Assembly (NCBI GenBank): GCA_964622545.1
Contig: CAZUQM010000031.1
Span: forward strand, 16,676 to 80,675
DNA length: 64,000 nucleotides
Reading direction: 5' to 3'
From: JAFGLZ01 sp964622545
Lineage (GTDB): Bacteria > Planctomycetota > Phycisphaerae > UBA1845 > JAFGLZ01
This document shows positions 33,707-41,656 of the stretch, piece by piece. The notes beneath the pieces are model-generated. The model did no database searches, was not told the DNA's origin, and saw only the letters and a list, made by a program, of their open reading frames with translations. A program made the position numbers and the translations under genes. Position 1 is the first letter of the stretch, and every line of letters begins with the position of its first letter.

Positions 33707-33949
33707 CTACCCCAGTGCAAGTAGGCTCTCGACCGAGATGTCTTCGTCGACGTCCTCCCAGTGGATGCCGATACCACCGCCGATGAGCCGCCAGTTGTCG
33801 CGTTGCTCAGGCGAAGCGTGTAGGAGGCGCGGGAACCAGGCCAAGGGTACGGAGACCTCCCGTCCATCCATGAGGACGACCTGGAGGACGTCGTCGGAGC
33901 ACTGGACGCTCGTCGCCAGTGGGTCGTACCTAACCTCCGAAGTGCTCAT
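33707..33949 (-). CDS. DUF2442 small protein, second pair
   Basis: An 80-residue protein with a GAGG 9 nt before the ATG at 33949; a TTG 15 bases earlier is a less likely start. DUF2442 features: the strand VQCSDDVLQVVLMDGREVSV and then PLAWFPRLLHASPEQRDNWRLIG, ending GGIGIHWEDVDEDISVESLL. It overlaps the DUF4160 gene upstream by 20 bp. This subtype, with WFPRL and IHWxxVDEDI, is the one usually paired with a DUF4160 gene. Compare the diverged pair at 1165-1709. Function not established. Confidence 0.85.
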   Translation of the reverse strand: MSTSEVRYDPLATSVQCSDDVLQVVLMDGREVSVPLAWFPRLLHASPEQRDNWRLIGGGIGIHWEDVDEDISVESLLALG

Positions 33950-34166
33950 GCCATCGATCCTCAAAGAGTTGCCGGTTCTCCTGGACCAGGCCGATCAGCT
34001 CGGTCAGCTCTTGCCCGCGAAAACCGCGTACTCGGGCAAGTCGAACGGGATCTAGCCAGAACTTGGCGTACCGTCCGGCGTGCTCGACGCGAATGTGAAC
34101 CGGTTCGTTACCCTCAAGACTGAAGAAGAAGAACCGGTAGCCCTTCAAGCGTAGCACCGTCGGCAT
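33930..34166 (-). CDS. DUF4160 small protein, second pair
   Basis: A 78-residue protein. The ATG at 34166 opens the typical MPTVLRLKGYRFFFFSLEGNEP; an ATG 24 bases earlier would add a non-conserved leader. The block EPVHIRVEHAGRYAKFWLDP replaces the PHFH block seen in the first pair, and the end reads NRQLFEDRWHEHFG. First gene of an overlapping pair with DUF2442. The pair is bracketed by two copies of a 33-nt hairpin core (33632-33664, 34227-34259), which suggests insertion or duplication. Confidence 0.85.
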   Translation of the reverse strand: MPTVLRLKGYRFFFFSLEGNEPVHIRVEHAGRYAKFWLDPVRLARVRGFRGQELTELIGLVQENRQLFEDRWHEHFGG

Positions 34167-34219
34167 GAGCCGAGTATACCAAGTGGCCACGCGGCGACCA
34201 ACGCTCCCTGCAATCAGGA

Positions 34220-34266
34220 AACCAAGACGCCCATCCGATCGCGATGACCGGATGGGCGTTTGTGTT
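34220..34266 (-). terminator. Hairpin terminator of the oxidoreductase gene; copy 2 of the repeated 33-nt core
   Basis: The core 34227-34259 is identical to 33632-33664. On the minus strand the hairpin lies 54 nt past the stop codon of the gene ending at 34320 and is followed by a T-rich run (CTTGGTTTCC), so it can serve as that gene's terminator. Confidence 0.7.
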
Positions 34267-34319
34267 GGACGCTTGTGTCGACGTGTTAACTTGTCGACGT
34301 GTCGAGATTTCGCTTCTCG

Positions 34320-35684
34320 CTAGCCCGGACGCATCTCGCGCTTCTTCGGGTCCCACATCATGCACTTGCGCTGACGGAAGCCCTCGTTGGCGAGGTTGAC
34401 CGCCACGACGGCCGACCAGCCCAGCTCCGGCGGGCAGTTGAGCATCTTCTTGTCGTTGGCCCGCATGGCCGCGTGATGGTTTTTGTGGTGCAGGGCCTGA
34501 TCTTCGGCGCCGCTGCGCTCGTGGCGGTAGATCGGCTTCTTCCAATCGGGCTTCTTCTCGTTCTGAGGCAGAACGACGAAGCCCTTGCGCTTCTCGAAGA
34601 TGAGCGTCGCGCCGAAGCCGCGGATGCAGTGCTCGATGTCGCGGTGGTTGGCCATCGTGCCGAGCACGTGGATGGTCATACCCTTTTCGATCAGATCGTT
34701 CTTCGGATACTCGAGGATCATCTCGAAGTTGTCGGGCACGTCGCGGCCGTCCGGCCAGCAGAAGATGCCGCCCATGCCCACGCCGCAGACGGGATCCATC
34801 AGGTCGAGCGCGACCATCATCCGGGCGATGCGGTGGACGAACAGGTCCGTCGCGATGCCGCCCGAGTACGCGAAGTAGTTCCGCCAGTCGTAGTACTTGC
34901 GGGCGTCCCAGGGCACTCTCGGAGCCGGTCCGAGCCACATGTCCCAATCGAGGTCAGCCGGCTTGGGTTCGCTGCTCTTGTGGCCGGAACGCCACAGGCC
35001 CAGACGATTGTTGAAGTTGCCCTTGTCGTCGGAGTAACGCCGCACGTAGGACGTCTGAGCGTGGACGATCTGGCCGATGCCGGGGCTCTTGATGTAGTTG
35101 CGGGCGGCCATGTACGTGTCGTCGCTCATGCCCTGGATGCCGATCTGGACGATGTTGCCCGTAGCATTGATCACATCGAGGACTTCGTTGGCCTCGTCGA
35201 TGTGGTGCGTCATGGGCTTTTCGCAGTAGATGTACTTGCCGGCCAGGCAGGCGTCGATGGTTTGCTTGGCGTGCCAGTGTTCGGGCGTGGCGATAAGGAC
35301 CTTGTCCACGTCCGAGCGATCGAGCATCTCGCGGTAATCTTTGACCGTGTCCGGCTTGTTGCCGAACATCTTCTCGGTCTTTTCGGCGTACTGCTTCATC
35401 CGGGTTTCATAGCAGTCGCAGACGGCCGTGATCCGGATCTTGTCTTCGTCGGCGATTCGCTTGAGCGCACCCAGGTGGGCGTTGGCGATACCGCCCGTGC
35501 CGATCACGCCGATGGTGATCGTGTCGTTGGCGCCGAGCTTGCGTCGGGGCTTGGCCTTACTCGTGTCGGTCTTGGCGGCCTGGCTCTTGTTGGCCGCCGC
35601 GGAGCTGGCCAGTCCCGCAGCCGCGAGCCCCAGAGCGGATGTCTTGAGCATGTCGCGTCGTGTCGGGTTCTGCTTTGGTTCCAC
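34320..35684 (-). CDS. Tat-exported Gfo/Idh/MocA-family oxidoreductase
   Basis: A 454-residue protein. A twin-arginine leader TRRDMLKTSALGLAAAGLAS opens it. The Rossmann motif lies in ITIGVIGTGGIANAHLG and the hallmark is YCEKPMTHHIDEANEV. The segment SGGIATDLFVHRIARMMVALDL fits the C-terminal domain; the usual GPHxxD histidine is here in a VHRIAR setting. It is one of three such enzymes in the window, two of them Tat-exported. It stands alone and is divergent from the arabinofuranosidase gene at 35937, so a role in sugar use outside the cytoplasm is likely but not specific. Confidence 0.85.
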   Translation of the reverse strand: MEPKQNPTRRDMLKTSALGLAAAGLASSAAANKSQAAKTDTSKAKPRRKLGANDTITIGVIGTGGIANAHLGALKRIADEDKIRITAVCDCYETRMKQYAEKTEKMFGNKPDTVKDYREMLDRSDVDKVLIATPEHWHAKQTIDACLAGKYIYCEKPMTHHIDEANEVLDVINATGNIVQIGIQGMSDDTYMAARNYIKSPGIGQIVHAQTSYVRRYSDDKGNFNNRLGLWRSGHKSSEPKPADLDWDMWLGPAPRVPWDARKYYDWRNYFAYSGGIATDLFVHRIARMMVALDLMDPVCGVGMGGIFCWPDGRDVPDNFEMILEYPKNDLIEKGMTIHVLGTMANHRDIEHCIRGFGATLIFEKRKGFVVLPQNEKKPDWKKPIYRHERSGAEDQALHHKNHHAAMRANDKKMLNCPPELGWSAVVAVNLANEGFRQRKCMMWDPKKREMRPG

Positions 35685-35936
35685 TGTTCACCTCCGGCGG
35701 GGTTGGCCCGCGCGTCCTGAGCGGGCTTCGGCCCGCGTCCTTGAGATTAGACGGGTTGATCCCAGGTTCCCGGTCACAAAGTATACCATCATGCCAGGTT
35801 CGTCCTTGCGCGTCTAGAGGCGCCGGCGTTGCAGCGAGGCACCCCCTACGGTAGCTTCTGAACGTCCTGGTGGTCCGCGTTCTACCGGTGGCCCTTCATG
35901 GGGCCTAGCCCATTCAGGAGTCTAGGAGTCTACTCG

Positions 35937-38330
35937 ATGGAAACCACGAACATCCTGTCGATTCTTGTCAGCTTGGCGTTGCTGATCGGTTCATCGTCGC
36001 TCGCCGTAGCCGAGTCGGGTGGCGAGGCATCCATTACCGTCGATGCGTCGAAGATGACCGGACGTATCAATCCGCACGTTTACGGCCAATTCCTCGAACA
36101 CATCTATCACTCCGTTTGCGACGGGCTCTGGGGCGAGCAGGTCCGCAACCGCTCGTTCTACGACGAGATCGAGTGGGCCGTTTCGGGGGATGTCGTGCAG
36201 CAGCGCTCACACAAGACGCCCGCTCGGCTGCTGATCGGGGATCCGAGCTGGACCGACTACGAGCTGACGCTGAAGGCCCAGCGGGTGACCGGCCGCGAAG
36301 GGTTCCTTATCACCGTCCGCCACGCCGACGACAGCAACTGGTGCTGGTGGAACCTCGGCGGATGGGGCAACGTCAAGCACGCGCTCGAGGTCTGCAAGGC
36401 CGGCAAGAAGGGGATTCGCGGCCCGGCGAAACCGGGGAAGATCGACTACGTCCGCTGGTACGACATTCGTATCCGGTGTGAAGGCGATCACATTACGGGT
36501 TGGCTCAATGGCGAGAAGATGCTCGACGTCGGAGGCGTGCCGCAGCGTCGCGGCTGTATCGGGCTCGGCACGTGGGCGACGCAGGCGGACTTCCGCGACG
36601 TGGTCGTCAAGGACCTCGCCGGCAAGGTGCTGTTCCAGGGCGTGCCCAAGCTGCTCGGCGACGAGGTGGTGGCCGAACACTGGCAGGCGATCAGCGAAAG
36701 CGGTGCGTCGCCCGAGCTCAAGCTCGTCAAGAACGACGGGTTGAACACCGGTCGCTGCTTGCAGATCGCCCCGGCCGACGATGCCTGGGCGGGCATCTCG
36801 CAGGATCGCTTCTATGTGCAGAAGGGGTTGACGTACCACGTGCAGCTTCGCCTCCAGCCGCGCGGTGCGGTCAAGCACAAGGTTCAGATCCGTGCTAGTG
36901 ACGACGACGCGGTCCTGGCCGAAGCGACGTTCGACGTGAAGTACATCGGTGTGACAGAGGCCTGGCCGATTCGCGACCTCGTGCTCCAACCGAGCCGGAC
37001 CGACGAGAACGCCAGGCTCGTGATCCTCGCCAAGAGTCCGCGTCCCTGGCAGGTCGACTTCATCTCGATGATGAGCAGCGAAGCGAAAGAGTGCGGCGGG
37101 TTCCGGCCTGACCTGCTGAAGGCCGTCAAGGACCTCCGCCCGCCGATCATCCGCTGGCCCGGGGGTTGCTTTGCCAGCATCTATCGTTGGAAGCGGAGCA
37201 TCGGTCCGCAGCACAAGCGGCAACCCTTCTACAATCGGCCGTGGGGCTATTGGGACAGTGCCGCTTTCGGTATCGACGAGTTCATAAGGCTCTGCCGCAC
37301 CGTCGGGGCCGAGCCGCTGGTCGTGCTCAACCTCGGCTCATGGGATTCGCCCGAGGTCTGGCGGACGTACCTCAACGAGGCCCTCGAATGGATCGAGTAC
37401 TGCAACGGCTCCGTCGACACGCCGATGGGCAAGCTGCGCGCCGAGCACGGTCATCCCGAGCCGTACAACATCAAGCATTGGGAGCTCGACAACGAGACGT
37501 GGGGTCTGAAGGTCGACGGGTACATCGATCGCTTCAAGCCGTTCGTGGCCGAGATCCGCAAGCGCTGGCCCGGCCTGACGCTGTACGCGTGCACGTTCTG
37601 GGAGAAGGGGGATCCGCGGTTGCTTGAGCGCGCGGCGGGCGACTTCGACGTGATCAGCTATCACTTCTACCACAACCCGAACGACTACGCGGCCGGCCCG
37701 AGCAAGTACGAGGCCATCTGGCGACGATACGTGCCGATGATCGCCAAGTCGGCCAACCCGAAGATCACGCTGGGCATCACCGAGTGGAACGCCCAGAGCA
37801 CCGACTGGCGGACGGGACTGTTTGCCGGCGGTATCCTGAACGTGTACGAGCGGCTCGACATCGTGACGATGGCTACGCCAGCGCTGTTCCTGCGACGCGT
37901 GGATGCAACGGCCTGGGACAATGCCTTCATCAACCACGATCACGTCCGGTGGTATCCCGCGCCCAACTACGTCGTGATGAAGCTCTACCGCGATCACTTC
38001 CAGCCGAAGCGCGTGGAGCATCGCGCAACCGGTGGGCTCGACGTAATGGCCACGACCTCCGACGACGGCAAGACGCTCGTGCTGAAGGTCGTCAACGCCA
38101 GCGGCAAGCCGATCACGGCCCGCATCGCCCTGGGCGAGTTCACGCCCAAGACGGCGAAGGGCTGGGTCGTGACGGCGGCGAACGTGAAGGAGCGCAACAC
38201 GCTCGACAAGCCCGATCACATCGCGCCGAAGTCGGTGGCGATCGGGGGTTTCAATGCGGGCTCGCCGCAGTCGAAGCTGATGCATACGTTCCCGCGGATC
38301 TCGGTGAGTGTGTTGGAACTGAGGCGGTAG
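35937..38330 (+). CDS. Exported alpha-L-arabinofuranosidase, glycoside hydrolase family 51, with inserted carbohydrate-binding-like domain
   Basis: A 797-residue protein. The ATG at 35937 has AGGAG 8 nt upstream and opens a signal peptide (residues 1-25). After a short start (GRINPHVYGQFLEHIYHSVC) there is a roughly 150-residue concanavalin-like insertion (WTDYELTLKAQRVTGREGF... ITGWLNGEKML). A beta-rich domain and then the catalytic barrel follow. The acid/base glutamate is in HWELDNETWG and the nucleophile in LGITEWNAQS; both are present. The final part (DVMATTSDDGKTLVLKVVNA) is the C-terminal beta domain. The enzyme releases arabinose from arabinoxylan, arabinan or related side chains outside the cytoplasm. 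The insertion may bind polysaccharide. Confidence 0.85.
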   Translation: METTNILSILVSLALLIGSSSLAVAESGGEASITVDASKMTGRINPHVYGQFLEHIYHSVCDGLWGEQVRNRSFYDEIEWAVSGDVVQQRSHKTPARLLIGDPSWTDYELTLKAQRVTGREGFLITVRHADDSNWCWWNLGGWGNVKHALEVCKAGKKGIRGPAKPGKIDYVRWYDIRIRCEGDHITGWLNGEKMLDVGGVPQRRGCIGLGTWATQADFRDVVVKDLAGKVLFQGVPKLLGDEVVAEHWQAISESGASPELKLVKNDGLNTGRCLQIAPADDAWAGISQDRFYVQKGLTYHVQLRLQPRGAVKHKVQIRASDDDAVLAEATFDVKYIGVTEAWPIRDLVLQPSRTDENARLVILAKSPRPWQVDFISMMSSEAKECGGFRPDLLKAVKDLRPPIIRWPGGCFASIYRWKRSIGPQHKRQPFYNRPWGYWDSAAFGIDEFIRLCRTVGAEPLVVLNLGSWDSPEVWRTYLNEALEWIEYCNGSVDTPMGKLRAEHGHPEPYNIKHWELDNETWGLKVDGYIDRFKPFVAEIRKRWPGLTLYACTFWEKGDPRLLERAAGDFDVISYHFYHNPNDYAAGPSKYEAIWRRYVPMIAKSANPKITLGITEWNAQSTDWRTGLFAGGILNVYERLDIVTMATPALFLRRVDATAWDNAFINHDHVRWYPAPNYVVMKLYRDHFQPKRVEHRATGGLDVMATTSDDGKTLVLKVVNASGKPITARIALGEFTPKTAKGWVVTAANVKERNTLDKPDHIAPKSVAIGGFNAGSPQSKLMHTFPRISVSVLELRR

Positions 38331-38401
38331 GGGGGCGACGATCCGGGTTTGGCCCACCCGCCCTCGGGGGAAGGTCGGCTCACGGCCTTGTCCGGTTGTG
38401 C

Positions 38402-38420
38402 CACTGCTCCGTGAGCAGTG
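38402..38420. other. Perfect hairpin between convergent genes
   Basis: CACTGCTC (38402-38409), 3-nt loop, GAGCAGTG (38413-38420). It lies between the arabinofuranosidase stop and the vapC stop and may act on both transcripts, but no T-tract follows on either strand. Confidence 0.45.
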
Positions 38421-38463
38421 CTCGGAGGATTGCAGGGCCCCTCAGGCCGGATGCACGCTCTGA

Positions 38464-38916
38464 TCACTCATTAGATTGAAGTACGTCCTCGGGGGCAAGG
38501 CAGATGATGCTTTGGAAACGCTTGAAGTGACTGACGTTAAAGGTGAGTAGATGCGTGATGCGATGGCGAAGCATGGCGGCGACCAGCCGCGCGTCGTGAG
38601 TCGTTCGTCCCTGAACTGAATGGAGGCCGACCAGCCGTTCCCATTCAGACAAGATCCCGCGTTCGTCGCGAAGCAACGTGAAGACTCTTCTAAGTTCGGA
38701 CAGTTCGTCTTGGGTCTGCGAGGTGCTCATGCCTAGCCCGTTCGCTGATGCGGGCCTGCTGGCAACGGCCCAGAACTCGTAAAGATCCTGCGGGACGATA
38801 CAGAGGTGGTCATCGCGTTCGAGGAGGAGTTTGACGGCGTCTCTTGCTGGAGCGTGTTGGGCGTGGTTCGGCTGCGTAAGGCGAGTGAGGATGTTCGTGT
38901 CGAGCAGGACGCTCAC
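38464..38916 (-). CDS. vapC: PIN-domain toxin, VapC type
   Basis: A 150-residue protein. PIN-domain acidic residues are visible: LLDTNILTRL at the start, a glutamate in LYEFWAVASRP, and THDARLVAAM in the late helix, followed by a HLLTFNVSHF strand. VapC toxins are Mg-dependent RNases that cut tRNA or rRNA and are held in check by the antitoxin. The start codon overlaps the stop of the upstream antitoxin gene (ATGA), the normal arrangement. Confidence 0.85.
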   Translation of the reverse strand: MSVLLDTNILTRLTQPNHAQHAPARDAVKLLLERDDHLCIVPQDLYEFWAVASRPASANGLGMSTSQTQDELSELRRVFTLLRDERGILSEWERLVGLHSVQGRTTHDARLVAAMLRHRITHLLTFNVSHFKRFQSIICLAPEDVLQSNE

Positions 38917-39176
38917 TCGCCCCGGCCCCCATAGATGGTTTCGCGACTGTCATCGACCGTGTGGTCGACTGGACGGTGGCGCGCGACCCAATCCATGAAC
39001 GCTTTGACGCGCTCCAGTGTCGGAAGGGAGGCATCGGGCCCCGAGGCATCCGAGGACACGGCGAGGTTTTCCTCGATCACCTGCTCGGCGTAAGCAGCGG
39101 GGGCTTTGCCTGCTTTCGTCGCCTGTTGCCGGAGCCGGGCCTCGGTTTGCGGTTTGAGCTTGATTTCAAGTGTCAT
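38913..39176 (-). CDS. VapB-like antitoxin
   Basis: An 87-residue protein from the ATG at 39176; the frame is open ten codons further. A short beta strand MTLEIKLKPQTEARL is followed by helices (QQATKAGKAPAAYAEQVIEENL), a ribbon-helix-helix-like DNA-binding start. A flexible C-terminal half (VKAFMDWVARHRPVDHTVDDS) probably wraps the toxin. It overlaps vapC by 4 bp and is expected to autoregulate the pair. Confidence 0.75.
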   Translation of the reverse strand: MTLEIKLKPQTEARLRQQATKAGKAPAAYAEQVIEENLAVSSDASGPDASLPTLERVKAFMDWVARHRPVDHTVDDSRETIYGGRGE

Positions 39177-39537
39177 GGCTGCTTTCCGCGGCTGCCTTCT
39201 GCGCAATATCCTACCAACTCAACCACGGTTCTTCCATATCGGGAGGCGGATTCACGAGGACGCATCGAGGGGTAGGCGGGAGATTCTGGCCTAAAGTGTA
39301 TGCTAACACGTCCCTCCAGCCAGTCGGCCCTTGCTAGGCCGCTACGCAATCATTGCAGGGAGCTGTCACGATTCCAGGTGTCTGGGCAGCGTCAACCATT
39401 ACATTGCTCTCGTGCCGGACTGGGGGCGCCGATCGAGTTGGTCGGAAACGACCAGCGGCCGTTCCTGCTACCGCCTGGGCGGCCGTGCCGCGTTACAGCA
39501 GAATCCGTTCACACTGCCTGCGTCGTGGCCGGACGGA
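39177..39537 (+). other. Intergenic stretch without a supported gene
   Basis: It lies between the VapBC start and the end of the acyl-carrier-like gene. Short open frames are present on both strands but overlap one another and show no family features. Confidence 0.45.
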
Positions 39538-40215
39538 TCAGCCGACGTTCAAATCACGAGCGAATTCGACGCCGTCGTGCAGCTCTTCCGTAGGGACGTT
39601 CAGGTTCCGCGAGATGATCTGGCGCAATCGGGTAGCTACTTCAGAATGGCTGATGTCGCCGACCGTGGCCGCCTCAGGTTCCATCGGCGTGGCCGCGATG
39701 CTCAAGTCACCCAAGGTTGTCACGCCCGAGGGCAGACAGACTTCGAAGGGGCGGGCGGTGAGCCACGCCAAGACGCCCAGAGTAAGGACAGAACAAAGGA
39801 AGCCCCAGGTCGGCGCAGCATCATACTCCAGGGCGATGAAGGAGGCACCGATCAGGACAACGAGAATCGCGGCCAATGCAACACCGTTGGGAAGCTCCAT
39901 GCGTGGCGGCTTGATTCGGACGCTTCGGAGCCGTCGCCAGACGTCGCGGCGACGCCAGGTCGGGACGAGGTCGGCGACCTTCACGCGAGGGCGCATCGAC
40001 CGTCGCGGAAGCCCCAGCATCTCCATCAACTCCCGACGTACCTGATAGAAGGTGTGGGCGGTCCGGCACGTGCTTCGTTCTGCCTTTCGCACCTTCTCGA
40101 AGACGTACGCGGCCATGGCCCCGACGGTCTCAAGCCGATCGATATCGTGGTCCGGAATCTCGATGCCGAACTCGTCTTCGATGTCCATGATCAGCTCGAT
40201 GCCGTCGAGTCCCAT
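39538..40215 (-). CDS. Acyl-carrier-like membrane protein lacking the phosphopantetheine serine
   Basis: A 225-residue protein. GGGAG precedes the ATG. It begins with MGLDGIELIMDIEDEFGIEI, which equals the second half of an acyl carrier protein from its DSL motif on, but the serine that would carry phosphopantetheine is glycine. A basic linker follows (PRVKVADLVPTWRRRDVW), then two membrane helices near residues 110-155. The C-terminus (VATRLRQIISRNLNVPTEEL...FARDLNVG) looks like the first half of an acyl carrier protein, stopping just before DSL. So the two halves occur in reversed order around membrane helices. I recall planctomycete relatives with this layout; function is unknown. It is 43 bp downstream of the FKBP gene on the same strand. 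Confidence 0.6.
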   Translation of the reverse strand: MGLDGIELIMDIEDEFGIEIPDHDIDRLETVGAMAAYVFEKVRKAERSTCRTAHTFYQVRRELMEMLGLPRRSMRPRVKVADLVPTWRRRDVWRRLRSVRIKPPRMELPNGVALAAILVVLIGASFIALEYDAAPTWGFLCSVLTLGVLAWLTARPFEVCLPSGVTTLGDLSIAATPMEPEAATVGDISHSEVATRLRQIISRNLNVPTEELHDGVEFARDLNVG

Positions 40216-40258
40216 CGCAGGATCTCCCGTACGCGTCAGGCGTGGATGTTCCCGAGTC

Positions 40259-41491
40259 CTACAGATCGTCCCTCGGCTTGAACGGCGGGATGTCGGACTT
40301 CTCGATGTCGAACAGCTCGAGCTCGAAGATGAGGGCCTCGTTCGGGCCGACCTCGCTGCCCTCGCCCGCGCCGACCTCGGTGTAGCCCAGGTGTGGCGGG
40401 ATCCAGACCTTCATCTTGCCGCCGATTGTCATCTGCTGGAGCGCCTCGGTCAGGCCGGGGATCACGGCCCGCAGCGGTGCGGTCACCGGTTCGCCCTTGC
40501 CCTCCCGTGAGTCGCAGATCACCGTCTTGCCGTCCAGCTTCCACCCCTTGAAGTGCATGATGGCCTTGTCGTTGATCTCGGGCGACTCGCCTTCGCCGGG
40601 CTTGAGCACCTTGTACTGCAGGCCGGTCGGTGTCGTGATGACGCCTTCCTTTTTCTTGTTGGCCTTGAGGAAGGCCTCGGCGGCCTTGGCGTTCTTCTCG
40701 GCAAGGCCCTCGGCGTACTCCGGGCGTTGGGGCTTCATCATCTGCGCCTGCACCCGCTTGACGGCTTCGGTCGCCCGGTCGAGGTCCAGCTTGGGCTTGC
40801 CGGCCAACGTATCTTTCATGCCCTGGACGAAGTGCGGCATGTCCAGCGTGACCCTCTTACTCTTCATCATGGCGGCGAGCTGGAGGCCCGATGCGTAGTT
40901 CAGTTTGCGGAACGCCTCGTCGCTAAACTCCTTCGGCGGGTTCTTCGGCTTGCCGCCCTTTTTGATCTTCTGGCGGGCCGCTACGGTCTTGGCCCATTCC
41001 AGGCTCAGCTCCCGGGCCTCCTTGCGGGAAAGCTCGGTCTCCTTGTCGTTCCATACGTCCTTCATGGCCTGCGTGAAGGTGTCGATGTGCGGCTTGAACC
41101 CCTGGGCCTTCATTCGATGCGCGATGATCATGGCCATCGCATAGGCGTCTTCGTAAGCCTGCTTTTTGAACGGGCTCTTCTTGGCGGGCTTGGTGGAGGT
41201 CGTGGTGGCCGGGGCCTTTTTGTCGGCCTTCTTCGCAGGCGGCTTGGACGGCGACGCCTTGTCCGGAGCGGCCTTCGGTTGGGCCGACTTCTTAGCGGGC
41301 TTGGCCTGTGGGGTCTTGCCCTTGGCCTTATCGGCCTCGGCGGGCGCGGCCTGTTTGGTCTTCTTCTCTGCCTTGGCCTGCTTGGCCTTGTCTTCACCCT
41401 TAGCGGGCGCCTCGGCCCGCACCGTCGAAAGACCGCCGACACAACAGGCCAGCCACAGCACCAGGACGCTCATTCGAGTTGCGCGCTTCAC
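40259..41491 (-). CDS. Exported FKBP-type peptidyl-prolyl isomerase with FkpA/Mip-like N-terminal domains
   Basis: A 410-residue protein. A signal peptide (residues 1-25) is followed by an unusually long Lys/Ala/Pro linker to about residue 105. Two helical dimerisation-type segments follow (FKKQAYEDAYAMAMIIAHRM and FRKLNYASGLQLAAMMKSKR), each starting a copy of the FKBP N-terminal domain. The FKBP catalytic domain occupies residues 290-400 (GLQYKVLKPGEG, AIMHFKGWKLDGK, VIPGLTEALQQM, PPHLGYTEVGAG). It speeds proline isomerisation during folding of exported proteins, in the periplasm. Two tandem N-terminal domains instead of one are unusual. Likely cotranscribed with the acyl-carrier-like gene. 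Confidence 0.85.
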   Translation of the reverse strand: MKRATRMSVLVLWLACCVGGLSTVRAEAPAKGEDKAKQAKAEKKTKQAAPAEADKAKGKTPQAKPAKKSAQPKAAPDKASPSKPPAKKADKKAPATTTSTKPAKKSPFKKQAYEDAYAMAMIIAHRMKAQGFKPHIDTFTQAMKDVWNDKETELSRKEARELSLEWAKTVAARQKIKKGGKPKNPPKEFSDEAFRKLNYASGLQLAAMMKSKRVTLDMPHFVQGMKDTLAGKPKLDLDRATEAVKRVQAQMMKPQRPEYAEGLAEKNAKAAEAFLKANKKKEGVITTPTGLQYKVLKPGEGESPEINDKAIMHFKGWKLDGKTVICDSREGKGEPVTAPLRAVIPGLTEALQQMTIGGKMKVWIPPHLGYTEVGAGEGSEVGPNEALIFELELFDIEKSDIPPFKPRDDL

Positions 41492-41656
41492 GGAAATCTC
41501 CTATCAGAATGGTTCGCGACGGTCCGTGCGCGCCGCGCGGCGGTCGTCGCGAATGTGAGATGATAACCAGCCCACAACGTCCGCTCAAGCGCGGTCACGC
41601 GAGCTGACGGAGCGGGGCAGCGCGGCGTCCACCTTCTCCCGTCGTCGTGGCGTGGC

